NCBI GenBank assembly: GCA_024236175.1
Contig: JACKKY010000003.1
Coordinates: 1 to 64,000, forward strand
DNA: 64,000 nt
Origin: Novosphingobium sp.
GTDB lineage: Bacteria; Pseudomonadota; Alphaproteobacteria; Sphingomonadales; Sphingomonadaceae
Direction of reading: 5' to 3'
The position numbers and the translations under genes are program-made. Shown one piece after another: positions 18,001 through 25,393 of the stretch; position 1 is the first letter of the stretch, and each line of letters begins with the position of its first letter. The notes beneath the pieces are model-generated. The model was not told the origin of the DNA. It ran no database searches and saw only the letters and a list, made by a program, of their open reading frames with translations.

Positions 18001-18379
18001 TCATGGCGGCAGCATCGAGTTCGAGCCGCGCGGTAGCCAGCCCCTCGTCATCCAGGCCGGGCAGGTCCGTCGCCAGCATGCTCGCCCCGACATCGCGCAG
18101 CAGGCGCGCGCGGCGGTGCGCCGGCGTATTGGCGGGAACGCTGAACACTGTCGCCCCCAGCCGTGCGGTTGCAAGCATCGCCAGCAATTGCAGCGGTTCG
18201 GACGTGAAAGTCTGGGCGACGACCATGCCGGGCGCGACTCCGGCGGCCTGCAACTGCTGCGCCGTCTCGCAAACCCGCCGGTGCAGTTCGCTCCAGCTCC
18301 AGCCGGTGTCGTCGAAGTGAACGCAGATGCGCTCGCCCTCGGTCCCGGCCCGCTCCTCGATGAGCGCGGCGATGTTCAC
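15056..18379 (-). CDS. Fusion of an AMP-forming adenylation domain with a cyanophycin-synthetase-like ATP-grasp ligase
   Basis: 1107 residues from a GTG start overlapping the upstream stop (GTGA). Residues 1-485 are an acyl/aminoacyl adenylation domain: ASGSGSTGRPKYLPITH (146-162), LYGANECS (285-292), YPGDLGR (364-370), NGINIYPAEIE (390-400) and the A10 lysine K472 in NEQGKPLRED. About 515-710 matches the region preceding the ATP-grasp of CphA (AHRREIPFIALGAGVYQLGWG). About 712-970 is the ATP-grasp fold (WPVVVKPSDRDGGVGV; D927; E946 and N948 in NEVNFGP). No Mur-ligase half and no carrier protein are present. Two ATP-dependent activations in one chain suggest synthesis of an amide or peptide-like product, substrate unknown. 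Confidence 0.85.
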   Translation of the reverse strand: MNIAALIEERAGTEGERICVHFDDTGWSWSELHRRVCETAQQLQAAGVAPGMVVAQTFTSEPLQLLAMLATARLGATVFSVPANTPAHRRARLLRDVGASMLATDLPGLDDEGLATARLELDAAAMTDPAAAPALVAEPEAPWIIASGSGSTGRPKYLPITHRQQWARMEAGRAWLPYGDGDVLLSMIALDFYASKLRYLEAFARGGAILLSDAARLDPVGAAAAGRFTALYGTVFHIEQLLGSLPEQSAPALPSLEALMVGGSAVSASLRERIRDRLCPRLYVLYGANECSTSCRTRLEEVYEMPGNVGHAHPGFELQVVDEGGSPLPAGEAGHVRFRSATAIDGYLNDPEATSAAFRDGWFYPGDLGRLTDDGLLIHLGRADDLMIMNGINIYPAEIEQTLLGHPAVEDAAAMPLRHPVYQDVPVAAVCLKPGTRASESELLDFVRERIGDHALHGVFTMMEIPRNEQGKPLREDIRMQIGARLQPPPAGSLAPVQARAQEQESAPATARQLARRVGTSFRLPAEPDLAAVDRWLEVLEDDLPPPRAPGQGEGTEDTVARLWLVRGLHLARLLLQALRLPVFDRPRVVECSRSDADPEQWQAQFLFPLADELPQKVLETALQHAFLLAAWGAANPPSLENRKAFFDGVIQRVIIPCADLLPVGKSTYQLLRAAHRREIPFIALGAGVYQLGWGANSQRIERSTTERDPAMSARLADKALTAQLLRRAGLPAPRHDVVSSAEAARAAAQRLGWPVVVKPSDRDGGVGVTVDVNPDTIEPAFEETMRLAHNGQVIVERQVDGVCHRLFVARGKLLYAVKRRPMGVHGDGSHSISELVAAEHAAQQLRPNWKRTEIMPLDEPALACLAATGLSPDYVAAAGEFVALRRIESNAWGGVDEDVTDAIHPENLRVALAATALLGLDVAGVDIITPDIARPWHENGAIVNEVNFGPLLGGGDISRRHLPEYLDRLLGGGDGRVPVEVFVGGDAAWQAAQERWQRLRSAGPGVHLSDAARTLDGEGTDIPMDLRGVYHRTRALVLSREVHALVLVVRSDELLYTGLPLEWVDSVTHVDRALVSERDPAGPLPETHAAALERLFAGWTKPHRRH

Positions 18380-19602
18380 GCGCCGCCGGCCTTCCGGTAC
18401 GCCGCCGCGATGCAGCCGGTCAGCGCCTCCATCACGCGGTCGGTATTGCGGTTGATGTCGTGTTGTTCGCGGTAGGCTGCGTAGGCGCGTTCGACGGCAC
18501 TGTCGTGGAACTCGGCGTCGTCGTACAGCCGTTCGATCCATTGGCGGGCCTGATCCAGCAGCCCGGCGGGGAACCGGCCTTGCCTGAGCTGTTCGCCATC
18601 GGCCTTGGAGAATTCCAGAACCCTGCCGCCACTGCCGATCATTTCGGGAATCCCGCCCGAGTCACTGCCCAATACGGGGATGCCGTTCAACTGGCCCTCG
18701 ATGACCACGCGTGCGGCGCTTTCCCACCACACGCTCGGCACGATCACGGCGCGTGCGCGTCCGTAGACCGGGCGCATGTCGCGGACATTGGTGGTGACGG
18801 TGACGTTCGAAAGCGACTCCCGCTCCTGGCCCAGGCTTCTGGTGACGCTGCGCAGCACCTCGTTCCAGTTGCTGCGGGTCTCGACCACTTCGAAACGGAT
18901 GTCGGGTCGGGCCTGCTCCAGCTGCAGCGCCAGCTGGATCACGAAAGCTGCGCCCTTCTCGATTGTCGGAGTGACGAACAGCAGGTTCTCGCGCGTGTGC
19001 TGTTCGGCCAGGTAGTCCGCGGGATCGATGAACGCGCCGACGGTGGCGATGTCGTAACCCTCGCGCTCCTTGTACATGTTTGCCGTCGCTCGCGAATCGG
19101 TCAGCATCAGGCTTACGTCGCGGCACCAGCGCTGCCCCGTGTTGTTCGGATGGGCAAGATAGACCGCCGCCGGAATGCCGCGCCGGCGCGCTTCGTCGCA
19201 GGTCAGCAGGGTGATCAGCGAATTGTCGAAGAACATCACGATGTCCGGCCGGAATTCGTCCAGCATGCGGCAATATTCGTCGAACCAGATCTGTTCCTCG
19301 AAGGAGTGCATCAGCCGCCGGCGCGTGGTGCGGGTCACCAGCAAACGATGTTGCAGCGGTCCATCGCCGCAAGTGAGGAATTTGCCCTGCTGCTTCTCGA
19401 GCTGCGGCATCACCTCGCGGAAATAGGTCATGCCGTTGGGATTGACGAAGTTGGTGCCACCCAGAATCCTGACCTCGCAATCGCGCAACGCCAGCTGCTT
19501 GAGAATTGCGCGCACGGCGAGCGCGGCGCCGTTCGTGGTATCGAGCAGCGCGTTCGGCGCAGCCCAGAGAATCTTCGGGTTGGTCACGGGATCGGCGGGC
19601 AT
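18376..19602 (-). CDS. Glycosyltransferase, GT4-like (GT-B fold)
   Basis: 408 residues. The N-terminal acceptor half starts ILWAAPNALLDTTNGAALAVR. The C-terminal donor half has LFVTPTIEKGAAFVIQLAL, VIVPSVWWESAARVVIEGQLNGIPVLGSDSGG in overlapping short motifs, with the E-x7-E-like region typical of retaining GT4 enzymes. It would transfer a sugar from a nucleotide donor to an unknown acceptor in the cytoplasm. It is first of the leftward operon and overlaps the adenylation/ATP-grasp gene by 4 bases, implying that the ligase product may be glycosylated. Divergent from the PaaK/LuxE-like gene. Confidence 0.85.
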   Translation of the reverse strand: MPADPVTNPKILWAAPNALLDTTNGAALAVRAILKQLALRDCEVRILGGTNFVNPNGMTYFREVMPQLEKQQGKFLTCGDGPLQHRLLVTRTTRRRLMHSFEEQIWFDEYCRMLDEFRPDIVMFFDNSLITLLTCDEARRRGIPAAVYLAHPNNTGQRWCRDVSLMLTDSRATANMYKEREGYDIATVGAFIDPADYLAEQHTRENLLFVTPTIEKGAAFVIQLALQLEQARPDIRFEVVETRSNWNEVLRSVTRSLGQERESLSNVTVTTNVRDMRPVYGRARAVIVPSVWWESAARVVIEGQLNGIPVLGSDSGGIPEMIGSGGRVLEFSKADGEQLRQGRFPAGLLDQARQWIERLYDDAEFHDSAVERAYAAYREQHDINRNTDRVMEALTGCIAAAYRKAGGA

Positions 19603-19756
19603 GGTGGCGTTCCTAGTAGATTGTCCTCTCCGGCGCCATTGCCTGCGGGACCCGGCGGTTCCGTCGAATTATGGCGAAAATGCTTGCCCATGCTGCCGGA
19701 ACCGCGAATAATGAAACGGTTAAGTATCCATTATGCGATTCGCCGGGAGACATGCC

Positions 19757-21127
19757 ATGAATGAGACTGTCGTTGGAGGCGCCGTCAGCAAGCTGACGAG
19801 CTACATGCCGGAGGCTTCCGGTTTCGACATCCCCTATGACGAGCTTCGCGAGCTGCAGCTGGAAGCGATGAACGAGCGGCTGCAGGACCGCATCGACCGG
19901 ATCAAGCTCGTCAAGCTTCGCGCGCAGGATGCAGACATCACCGAGATCCGCCGGCTCGAAGACGTCGTGCCGCTGCTGCTGCCGCACACGGCCTACAAGA
20001 GCTATCCCGAGAGTTTCCTGACCGAGAAGAAATGGGATCGGCTGACAAAGTGGCTCGGCACGGTTTCAGCCCACCCGACCGACAATATCGACCTTTCCGA
20101 CGTCAAGGAGATCGACGACTGGGTCGAGGCCTGCGCGAAGGCGGGCCACTTCGTGGCCTGCTCGAGCGGGACGACCGGCAAGTCGGCGATGCTGGTTGCT
20201 TCGCAGGCGGATATCGATTTCACCTGCAAGGACGGCGTGGCTGCGGTGCAGTGGGGCTCCGACATCCGCGTCGGTGACATGCGTACGCCGGCGGGGGCCG
20301 CTGGTGCGGTCGCCTACACGCACAAGAACGCCGCGATGGGCATGGCCCTCATGGGCGCCTTTGTCGATCCCGATGCGCCGCGGTTCCAGTCCGGCCTGCC
20401 GCCGGTCACCATCGGTTCGCTCACGAAGATGATCACGCTGCGCAAGGCGATAGCGGACGGGACCGCCAAGCCCGGCGAGATCCAGGAGTACGAGGCGGAA
20501 TCGGCCGCGCGGGAAAAGGGCCTCGAAGAAGCGCAGAAGGGTGCCGTCGAAGACATCATCGCCAAGCGCGACAAGCGGCTCTACATCACCGGCATGTGGG
20601 GGGCGCTCTACCCCTTCGCCGAGCAGGTCCGCGCGCGCGGATACAGCGCCAAGGACTTCCACCCCGAGAACGGCGTCTATCTCGGCGGCGGCCTCAAGCG
20701 GGCCAGGCTGCCGGACAACTACCGCGAGTTCGTCTACGAGACTTTCAACCTGCAGCCGCGTTTCATCTACCAGATGTACGGCATGCAGGAGCTCGGCACG
20801 TCGATGCCGCGGTGCCAGGAAGGCCATCGCTACCACATTCCGCCGTGGCTGGTCTGCCTGCCGCTCAACAAGAACGGCGACGAGCTGATGCCCGGCATCG
20901 GCGAGGGCGCGATCGAAGGTCGCGCGGCCTTCTTCGACCTGTCGATGGACGGACGCTGGGGCGGCGTGATCTCGGGCGACCACATCCATGTCGATTTCAG
21001 CCCGTGCGCATGCGGCAACAGGTCGCCCTCGATCCGCGACGACATCTACCGCTATGCCGACCTTGAAGGCGATGACAAGATCGGCTGCGCCGGCACGGTG
21101 GACGCCTACGTCAGGGGACTTTCCTGA
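19757..21127 (+). CDS. PaaK/LuxE-like adenylate-forming enzyme
   Basis: 456 residues from the ATG at 19757 (GGGAGA 7 bases upstream). The phosphate-binding loop is CSSGTTGKSAML, and the late ISGDHIHVDF and CACGNRSPSI match the phenylacetate-CoA ligase and acyl-protein synthetase group (T/S-G-D then C-x-C-G). YQMYGMQELG is the adenylate-binding strand. It activates a carboxylic acid as acyl-AMP for transfer to CoA or a protein thiol; the acid is unknown. The helical N-terminus of about 120 residues is longer than in PaaK. Divergently transcribed from the glycosyltransferase/ATP-grasp operon and probably part of the same pathway. Confidence 0.8.
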   Translation: MNETVVGGAVSKLTSYMPEASGFDIPYDELRELQLEAMNERLQDRIDRIKLVKLRAQDADITEIRRLEDVVPLLLPHTAYKSYPESFLTEKKWDRLTKWLGTVSAHPTDNIDLSDVKEIDDWVEACAKAGHFVACSSGTTGKSAMLVASQADIDFTCKDGVAAVQWGSDIRVGDMRTPAGAAGAVAYTHKNAAMGMALMGAFVDPDAPRFQSGLPPVTIGSLTKMITLRKAIADGTAKPGEIQEYEAESAAREKGLEEAQKGAVEDIIAKRDKRLYITGMWGALYPFAEQVRARGYSAKDFHPENGVYLGGGLKRARLPDNYREFVYETFNLQPRFIYQMYGMQELGTSMPRCQEGHRYHIPPWLVCLPLNKNGDELMPGIGEGAIEGRAAFFDLSMDGRWGGVISGDHIHVDFSPCACGNRSPSIRDDIYRYADLEGDDKIGCAGTVDAYVRGLS

Positions 21128-21206
21128 CCCGGTCGCGGGCCGGGTTCGGGCGGTACGGGCGTTGATCGAGGCCGGGCGGCGGTAACTGCTTCCCGGCCCC
21201 CGGTTG

Positions 21207-22538
21207 TCAGGCGGCGCGCTTGCTTTTCTTGCCGTCCTTGGCCCGGCCGTCCTCGACGAGGGCCTGGACCGACTTGGACGCGGCGACCGTGCCGAGCTCG
21301 GACAGCGCGAAGTGGTTCGCCTCGATCTCTTCGAGATTGTAGACGTAGTTGACCATGACGCCATGCGACTGGCGGCGGCCGTTGTCCGAAAGGTCGGCAT
21401 TGGCATGCACCGCTTCGAGCCGCGCGCCGTTGCCCAGGTGGAACCGGGCGACCGGGTCCAGCACTTGCCCTGACGAAGACCGCGCCGTCGTCAGATAGCG
21501 GGCGGCGAGGTGCCGCAGCTGCTTTTCCGGGGGCGTCTTGGCGCCGTCTCCGCTTTCCCTGGCCAGCCATTTCGCGAAACCGGGTACCGGTGAAAGCGTC
21601 GCGAAGGTCTTGAGCTGGGGCAACTCCTCCTGCAGCAGGCCGACGACGCGCTTGATCAGGTAATTGCCGAAAGGAATGCCCCGCAGCCCGTTCTGGCAGT
21701 TGGAGATCGAATAGAAGATCGCGCAGCTTGCCTTGCGCGGATCGGTCGTCTTGCGCTTTTCCGCGATGATCTGGCCGATCCCGCTGGGCAGGTCGTTGGT
21801 GAGCGCCACTTCCACGAAGATCAGGGGGTCATCTTCCATCTGCGGGTGGAAGAAGCCGTAGCAGCGCCGGTCGACCGGTTCGACCCGGCGGCGCAGGTCT
21901 TCCCAGCCGTCTATCTCGTGGACCGCCTCGTAGCGGATGATGCGCTCGAGCAGCCGTGCCGGGGAATCCCAGCCAATGCGGCGCAGTTCGAGGAAGCCTG
22001 CGTTGAACCAGGCGGTGAAGGCCGCTTCCAGTTCCTTGTCGAACGCCTTCAGGCCATGCGTCTTTTCCGGCGCGTTGAGCAGGTCCTCGCGCATGGCAAG
22101 CAGCCGCTGGGTTCCCTGCGGCGCTAGATTGAGCATCTGGATGAGCCGCTGGCTGGGCGATTCGCTCGCGTCGTTGAGCGCCTGGGCCGAAGCCTCGTCG
22201 CGCTTCTCGTTCCAGCGCGAGATCGCCTTGTCGATCGCTTCGGCGTCGCGCGGATGCAGGTCGTGGATCTGGCCGAGGAACGCGTAGCGGGCGGCCGGAT
22301 CGCTTTCCTCGTAGAGGTCGAAGAAGGCGGAGGCGAGCGCCGGACCGGACGCGCGACCGCGACGCGACAGGAGGGCGCTGGCCAGATCGAGCAGGCCCTC
22401 GGTGCTCGCCTGGCGCGGAGCGATGCCGACCCTGCCGAGCAGGCGGCCGAGGCTCGACCCCATGACGCGGGCGAGGGGATTGCGCCGCCTCTGCGGTTCG
22501 GAAATTTCCCGTGTCTGGCGCGAGCGTGGCATGTCCAT
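21207..22538 (-). CDS. Malonyl-CoA decarboxylase
   Basis: 443 residues from the ATG at 22538, chosen for AGAGGAAAG just upstream; a longer open frame exists but its N-terminus is arginine-rich junk. An N-terminal helical domain (FDLYEESDPAARYAFL) is followed by the GNAT-like catalytic domain with FYSISNCQNGLRGIPFGNYL and RFHLGNGARLEAVHANAD, the conserved serine and histidine regions of the family. It converts malonyl-CoA to acetyl-CoA and CO2. A basic tail (KKSKR) ends the protein. It is a single-gene unit with a palindrome upstream. Confidence 0.93.
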   Translation of the reverse strand: MDMPRSRQTREISEPQRRRNPLARVMGSSLGRLLGRVGIAPRQASTEGLLDLASALLSRRGRASGPALASAFFDLYEESDPAARYAFLGQIHDLHPRDAEAIDKAISRWNEKRDEASAQALNDASESPSQRLIQMLNLAPQGTQRLLAMREDLLNAPEKTHGLKAFDKELEAAFTAWFNAGFLELRRIGWDSPARLLERIIRYEAVHEIDGWEDLRRRVEPVDRRCYGFFHPQMEDDPLIFVEVALTNDLPSGIGQIIAEKRKTTDPRKASCAIFYSISNCQNGLRGIPFGNYLIKRVVGLLQEELPQLKTFATLSPVPGFAKWLARESGDGAKTPPEKQLRHLAARYLTTARSSSGQVLDPVARFHLGNGARLEAVHANADLSDNGRRQSHGVMVNYVYNLEEIEANHFALSELGTVAASKSVQALVEDGRAKDGKKSKRAA

Positions 22539-22558
22539 TCGTGCGTCTTTCCTCTGTC

Positions 22559-22573
22559 TGGCGGCTGCCGCCA
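22559..22573. promoter_or_regulatory. Palindrome upstream of malonyl-CoA decarboxylase
   Basis: TGGCGGC-T-GCCGCCA has perfect 7-base arms, 21 bases upstream of the ATG. A TATACT (minus strand, just beyond the palindrome) could be the -10 element, which would put the dyad at the transcription start and make it a candidate operator. No regulator gene adjoins, so the ligand is unknown. A transcribed hairpin is the alternative. Confidence 0.35.
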
Positions 22574-22824
22574 GTATATGGCGACGACTCGTTGAATTAC
22601 CATGAAGGTGCGGGCGGTGGTATGACAAGCCCGCAGGTGCCCGCGTCGGACCGCAGCGTGCCATCCCGTTGCCCGGATGCGGCAGGCGGTCTTTCGCGAA
22701 AACCGCACGAAAGAGATGTGTTGACGAAGCGGCCGTTGTGGTGGCAATCCGCCGCTCGTGTTGCCGAACCGAGACGGACGGCAAGGCGCAACCGGTCGCG
22801 AAACCGATCGAAGGTATTGATTTC

Positions 22825-22898
22825 GCGGGTATAGCTTAGTGGTAAAGCCCCAGCCTTCCAAGCTGGTTATGCGGGTTCGATTCCCGCTACCCGCTCCA
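22825..22898 (+). tRNA. tRNA-Gly (anticodon TCC)
   Basis: 74 bases including an encoded CCA. Acceptor arms GCGGGTA (22825-22831) and TACCCGC (22888-22894) pair, with discriminator T. The anticodon arm is CCAGC-CTTCCAA-GCTGG, giving TCC. The T arm is CGGGTTCGATTCCCG. It reads GGA and, by wobble, GGG glycine codons. It sits between malonyl-CoA decarboxylase and the start of the catabolic region, a common place for island insertion, but no integrase or repeated 3' end was seen. Confidence 0.97.
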
Positions 22899-23071
22899 CC
22901 TTCCAGTCCAGCCGCGTTCGTATCCGTCCGGACAGACTCCGCAAATCCGCAGCGTTTTTCGGAAATCAGGCCGCATTCGTTCATCCGCGACCATATCTAC
23001 TCCCAGCCTCGATCCGACGGAAGCGATGGGGTGGGGGCGCTCGTCAGCGACGACCCGGATCGCCAGCAGCC

Positions 23072-23608
23072 CTATGGGTGATGGGCGAGTTCCAGGAGCG
23101 CCGCCCCAGGGTCCTTGGAATCGCGAGTGCCTTCCACGAACCCGAACCCGGCATAGTCGTCTCTGGTGATGGGCGCGGTAGTTGATGTGTCGCGAACGCA
23201 GGTGCGGTGCCTGATCTTCCATTGGCCGCCGATGCGCTCGAGCCGGTCGACGAAGCGGCCGACGAGCTGGTTCATGACCGGCGGCTCCTTTTCGCCACCC
23301 GGCAATCTGAAGAAGCCGATGAAGAATGTCTCGGCGCAGGCCTTGTCGCCATCGACGTCGATAAGCGACTGGCCGAGGATGTGCGCCATGGCTTCGGTCC
23401 GCTCGACGATCCGGTCCATCATCACGCGCACGTATTCGGGACCGGACGCCTTGACGGTGCCGTGGTCGTCGAAGCTGTCGTCGCCGGTGTAGCATCCGGC
23501 CATCATCGCCCCGTCCGCCCGGTCGCAGGCGTGGCAGTATTCGGCGAGGACCTTGCGGATCTCGTGATGGTCCAGCATTTCCTGCAAGCGGGGATCGAGT
23601 TCGGTCAT
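23072..23608 (-). CDS. SnoaL-like (NTF2-fold) protein
   Basis: 178 residues from the ATG at 23608, 4 bases after the upstream stop. IRKVLAEYCHACDRAD and SFDDHGTV are typical of the SnoaL_4 group, and RFVDRLERIGGQWKIRHR is its C-terminal strand pair. The family includes cyclases, isomerases, dehydratases and non-catalytic small-molecule binders, so activity is not assigned. Last gene of a leftward group with an alpha/beta hydrolase and an IclR regulator. Related folds occur at 27494 and 46285. Confidence 0.85.
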   Translation of the reverse strand: MTELDPRLQEMLDHHEIRKVLAEYCHACDRADGAMMAGCYTGDDSFDDHGTVKASGPEYVRVMMDRIVERTEAMAHILGQSLIDVDGDKACAETFFIGFFRLPGGEKEPPVMNQLVGRFVDRLERIGGQWKIRHRTCVRDTSTTAPITRDDYAGFGFVEGTRDSKDPGAALLELAHHP

Positions 23609-23612
23609 GGCG

Positions 23613-24461
23613 TCAGCTCCGCAGGAATTCGGCCAGCTGCGGGGCAAGCATCGGCCAGTCGCTGAACAGGCCCTTGCCGTCGCGCATGCGCTCGGCGAAA
23701 ATGTCGATGTCCCACGGCGGGTCCACCAGCCGGGCGTCGGGCAGCATCCCGGCAACCTGCTCGCAGACCCAGGCGGGATGGTAGAGATCGCGCGGGCTGC
23801 CGCGCAGGATCGCCACAGGCATCGTCATCCGCGCATAGTCCTCGCCGCTGATCCCGCCGACCGGCGCATCGCGCGGGGGGACATAGCCCCAGGCCCAGCG
23901 CTCCATGACGGCGGTGAACTCTTCCGGCGCGAAGCCGAGCATATAGTCCCGGTTGCGCGGATTTCCGGCGATCTGTTCCTGCCATATCGGCATTTCGGCC
24001 ACGGCCGCCATGCCTTGCAGCGCCGCCACTTCCGCCGGTTCGCAACAATAGAACGAGCCCAGCCGCATCATGCTGACGAGCCCGCCGCTGATCCAGCACA
24101 GCATCATGCGGGAGATCACCGCGGGGTCCTCCTTCGCGGCGAACAGCGAGATGCGCGCGCCGGCCGATCCGCTTGCCAGCGCCGCCGGGCCGAGATCGAG
24201 CGCCCGGATCAGCCCGACCAGGAAATGGGCTTGCATGGCCGATTCGCTCGGCCCCTCGAAATGCAGGTCCGACTTGCCGCAGTTGGGCCGGTCCCAGGTC
24301 AGCACTCTGAAGCCTTCGTCCGAGAGCAGGCGCGCGAGTTCGGGAATGCCGGGAATGTCCTTGGAATAGCGCCCGCCCGGCGTCAGCACCACTGCCGGTG
24401 CGCCGTCAGGCCCGATCAGGTCGTATTCGATCCCGACGCCCTCCAGTTCGATTCTCGCCAT
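23613..24461 (-). CDS. Alpha/beta hydrolase
   Basis: 282 residues. The fold is clear: VVLTPGGR (oxyanion region), VLTWDRPNCGKSD, and the nucleophile elbow ASGSAGARIS, in which the usual first glycine of G-x-S-x-G is serine. MPVAILRGSPRDLYHP should hold the acid residue. The usual catalytic histidine near the C-terminus is not obvious (DPPWDIDIF stands where it is expected), so the enzyme may be atypical. Between the IclR gene and the SnoaL-like gene, all leftward; probably C-C or ester bond hydrolysis in the local pathway. Confidence 0.82.
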   Translation of the reverse strand: MARIELEGVGIEYDLIGPDGAPAVVLTPGGRYSKDIPGIPELARLLSDEGFRVLTWDRPNCGKSDLHFEGPSESAMQAHFLVGLIRALDLGPAALASGSAGARISLFAAKEDPAVISRMMLCWISGGLVSMMRLGSFYCCEPAEVAALQGMAAVAEMPIWQEQIAGNPRNRDYMLGFAPEEFTAVMERWAWGYVPPRDAPVGGISGEDYARMTMPVAILRGSPRDLYHPAWVCEQVAGMLPDARLVDPPWDIDIFAERMRDGKGLFSDWPMLAPQLAEFLRS

Positions 24462-24478
24462 GTTCCTCTCCCCTGTTC

Positions 24479-25279
24479 CTATCCCTGCGCAAGCCGCGCC
24501 TTGATCGCGCGGTCGATGGTTTCGGCGATGCGGCGCGCTTCGCCGGGATCCATGATGTCGGCCACTGCAGAGACGCTGACCGCAAGCTGCAGCAGCCCGC
24601 TGCGGGGCAGCACGGGCACGCCGACTCCGACAAGGCCGCCCGCCACCGATCCGGTGCTGACCGCATAGCCTGCCGCGCGCGTGGCCCCAATCCGTTCGCG
24701 GATGGCGTCAGCTTGCCGGCCTTCGCCTGGAAACTGTTTCAGGCGCGCCGTGTTGGAGGCCATGATCTCCTTGATCTCCGCGTCTTCGAGTGTGGCGAGG
24801 ATCGCGGCACTGCCGGCGCCGATGCCCAGCGGAAGCCGCTGCCCGACATCGAGCGGCATGGCCCGGATCGTCGTCGAACCCTGGACGCAGATCAGGCAGA
24901 CCGCCTCGCAGTCCGAGCGCGCCATCAGATAGGACGTCAGCCTTGTTTCGCGCGCGACCTGCTCGATCGTTTCCCGCCAGTGCTGCTGGACCTGCGATTC
25001 GGTTTGTGTCGCCAGGCCGAGTTCGAACGCCAGCATGCCGAGGAAGTAGCGGCGCAGCGTCTCGTCATGGCGCAGCATCCGTTCCTCGCTCAGCGAGCGC
25101 AAGATGCGGTGCGCGGTGGAGGTGCTGAGGCCGGTGACGCTGGCGATCTTGCTCAGGGTCGCGCCGGTCCGCTGGAACTGGGCGACGGCGCGGACCACGT
25201 CCATGGCCCGGCGGATCGCCTGCGCGCCGCCGGTCGATGCTTCCCCGGTTGTGGAACGTTCGAGCGCCGTTCCTGGCAT
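24479..25279 (-). CDS. IclR-family transcriptional regulator
   Basis: 266 residues from the ATG at 25279. The helix-turn-helix is at about 20-80 (AIRRAMDVVRAVAQF, then GLSTSTAHRILRSLSEE). The effector domain follows, with YLMARSDCEAVCL and GYAVSTGSVAGGLVGVGVPV. It is divergent from the acyl-CoA dehydrogenase operon at 25394 and has a palindrome just upstream of its own start, so it probably controls both directions. The leftward hydrolase and SnoaL-like genes lie upstream in coordinates, immediately downstream in transcription, and may be co-transcribed. Confidence 0.92.
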   Translation of the reverse strand: MPGTALERSTTGEASTGGAQAIRRAMDVVRAVAQFQRTGATLSKIASVTGLSTSTAHRILRSLSEERMLRHDETLRRYFLGMLAFELGLATQTESQVQQHWRETIEQVARETRLTSYLMARSDCEAVCLICVQGSTTIRAMPLDVGQRLPLGIGAGSAAILATLEDAEIKEIMASNTARLKQFPGEGRQADAIRERIGATRAAGYAVSTGSVAGGLVGVGVPVLPRSGLLQLAVSVSAVADIMDPGEARRIAETIDRAIKARLAQG

Positions 25280-25286
25280 AGAATTC

Positions 25287-25297
25287 CCATAATATGG
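25287..25297. promoter_or_regulatory. Candidate IclR operator
   Basis: CCATA-A-TATGG is a perfect inverted repeat 8 bases upstream of the IclR start and about 97 bases upstream of the acyl-CoA dehydrogenase start. Its position would allow autoregulation. Assignment to the neighbouring regulator is by location. Confidence 0.5.
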
Positions 25298-25393
25298 CAA
25301 TACGAGTCGATGTGCGTTGACCCGTAGCAGCATTTTCGGCCCCATGGCAACGAAAGCGGCGAATCGTTTTGCCGCACGATGGGAAGGATGGCC

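Noticed and set aside
21127..21145. Hairpin ACCCGG/CCGGGT after the PaaK/LuxE-like gene as a terminator
   Set aside because: The stem is only 6 bases with a 7-base loop and no T-run follows; too weak to call.
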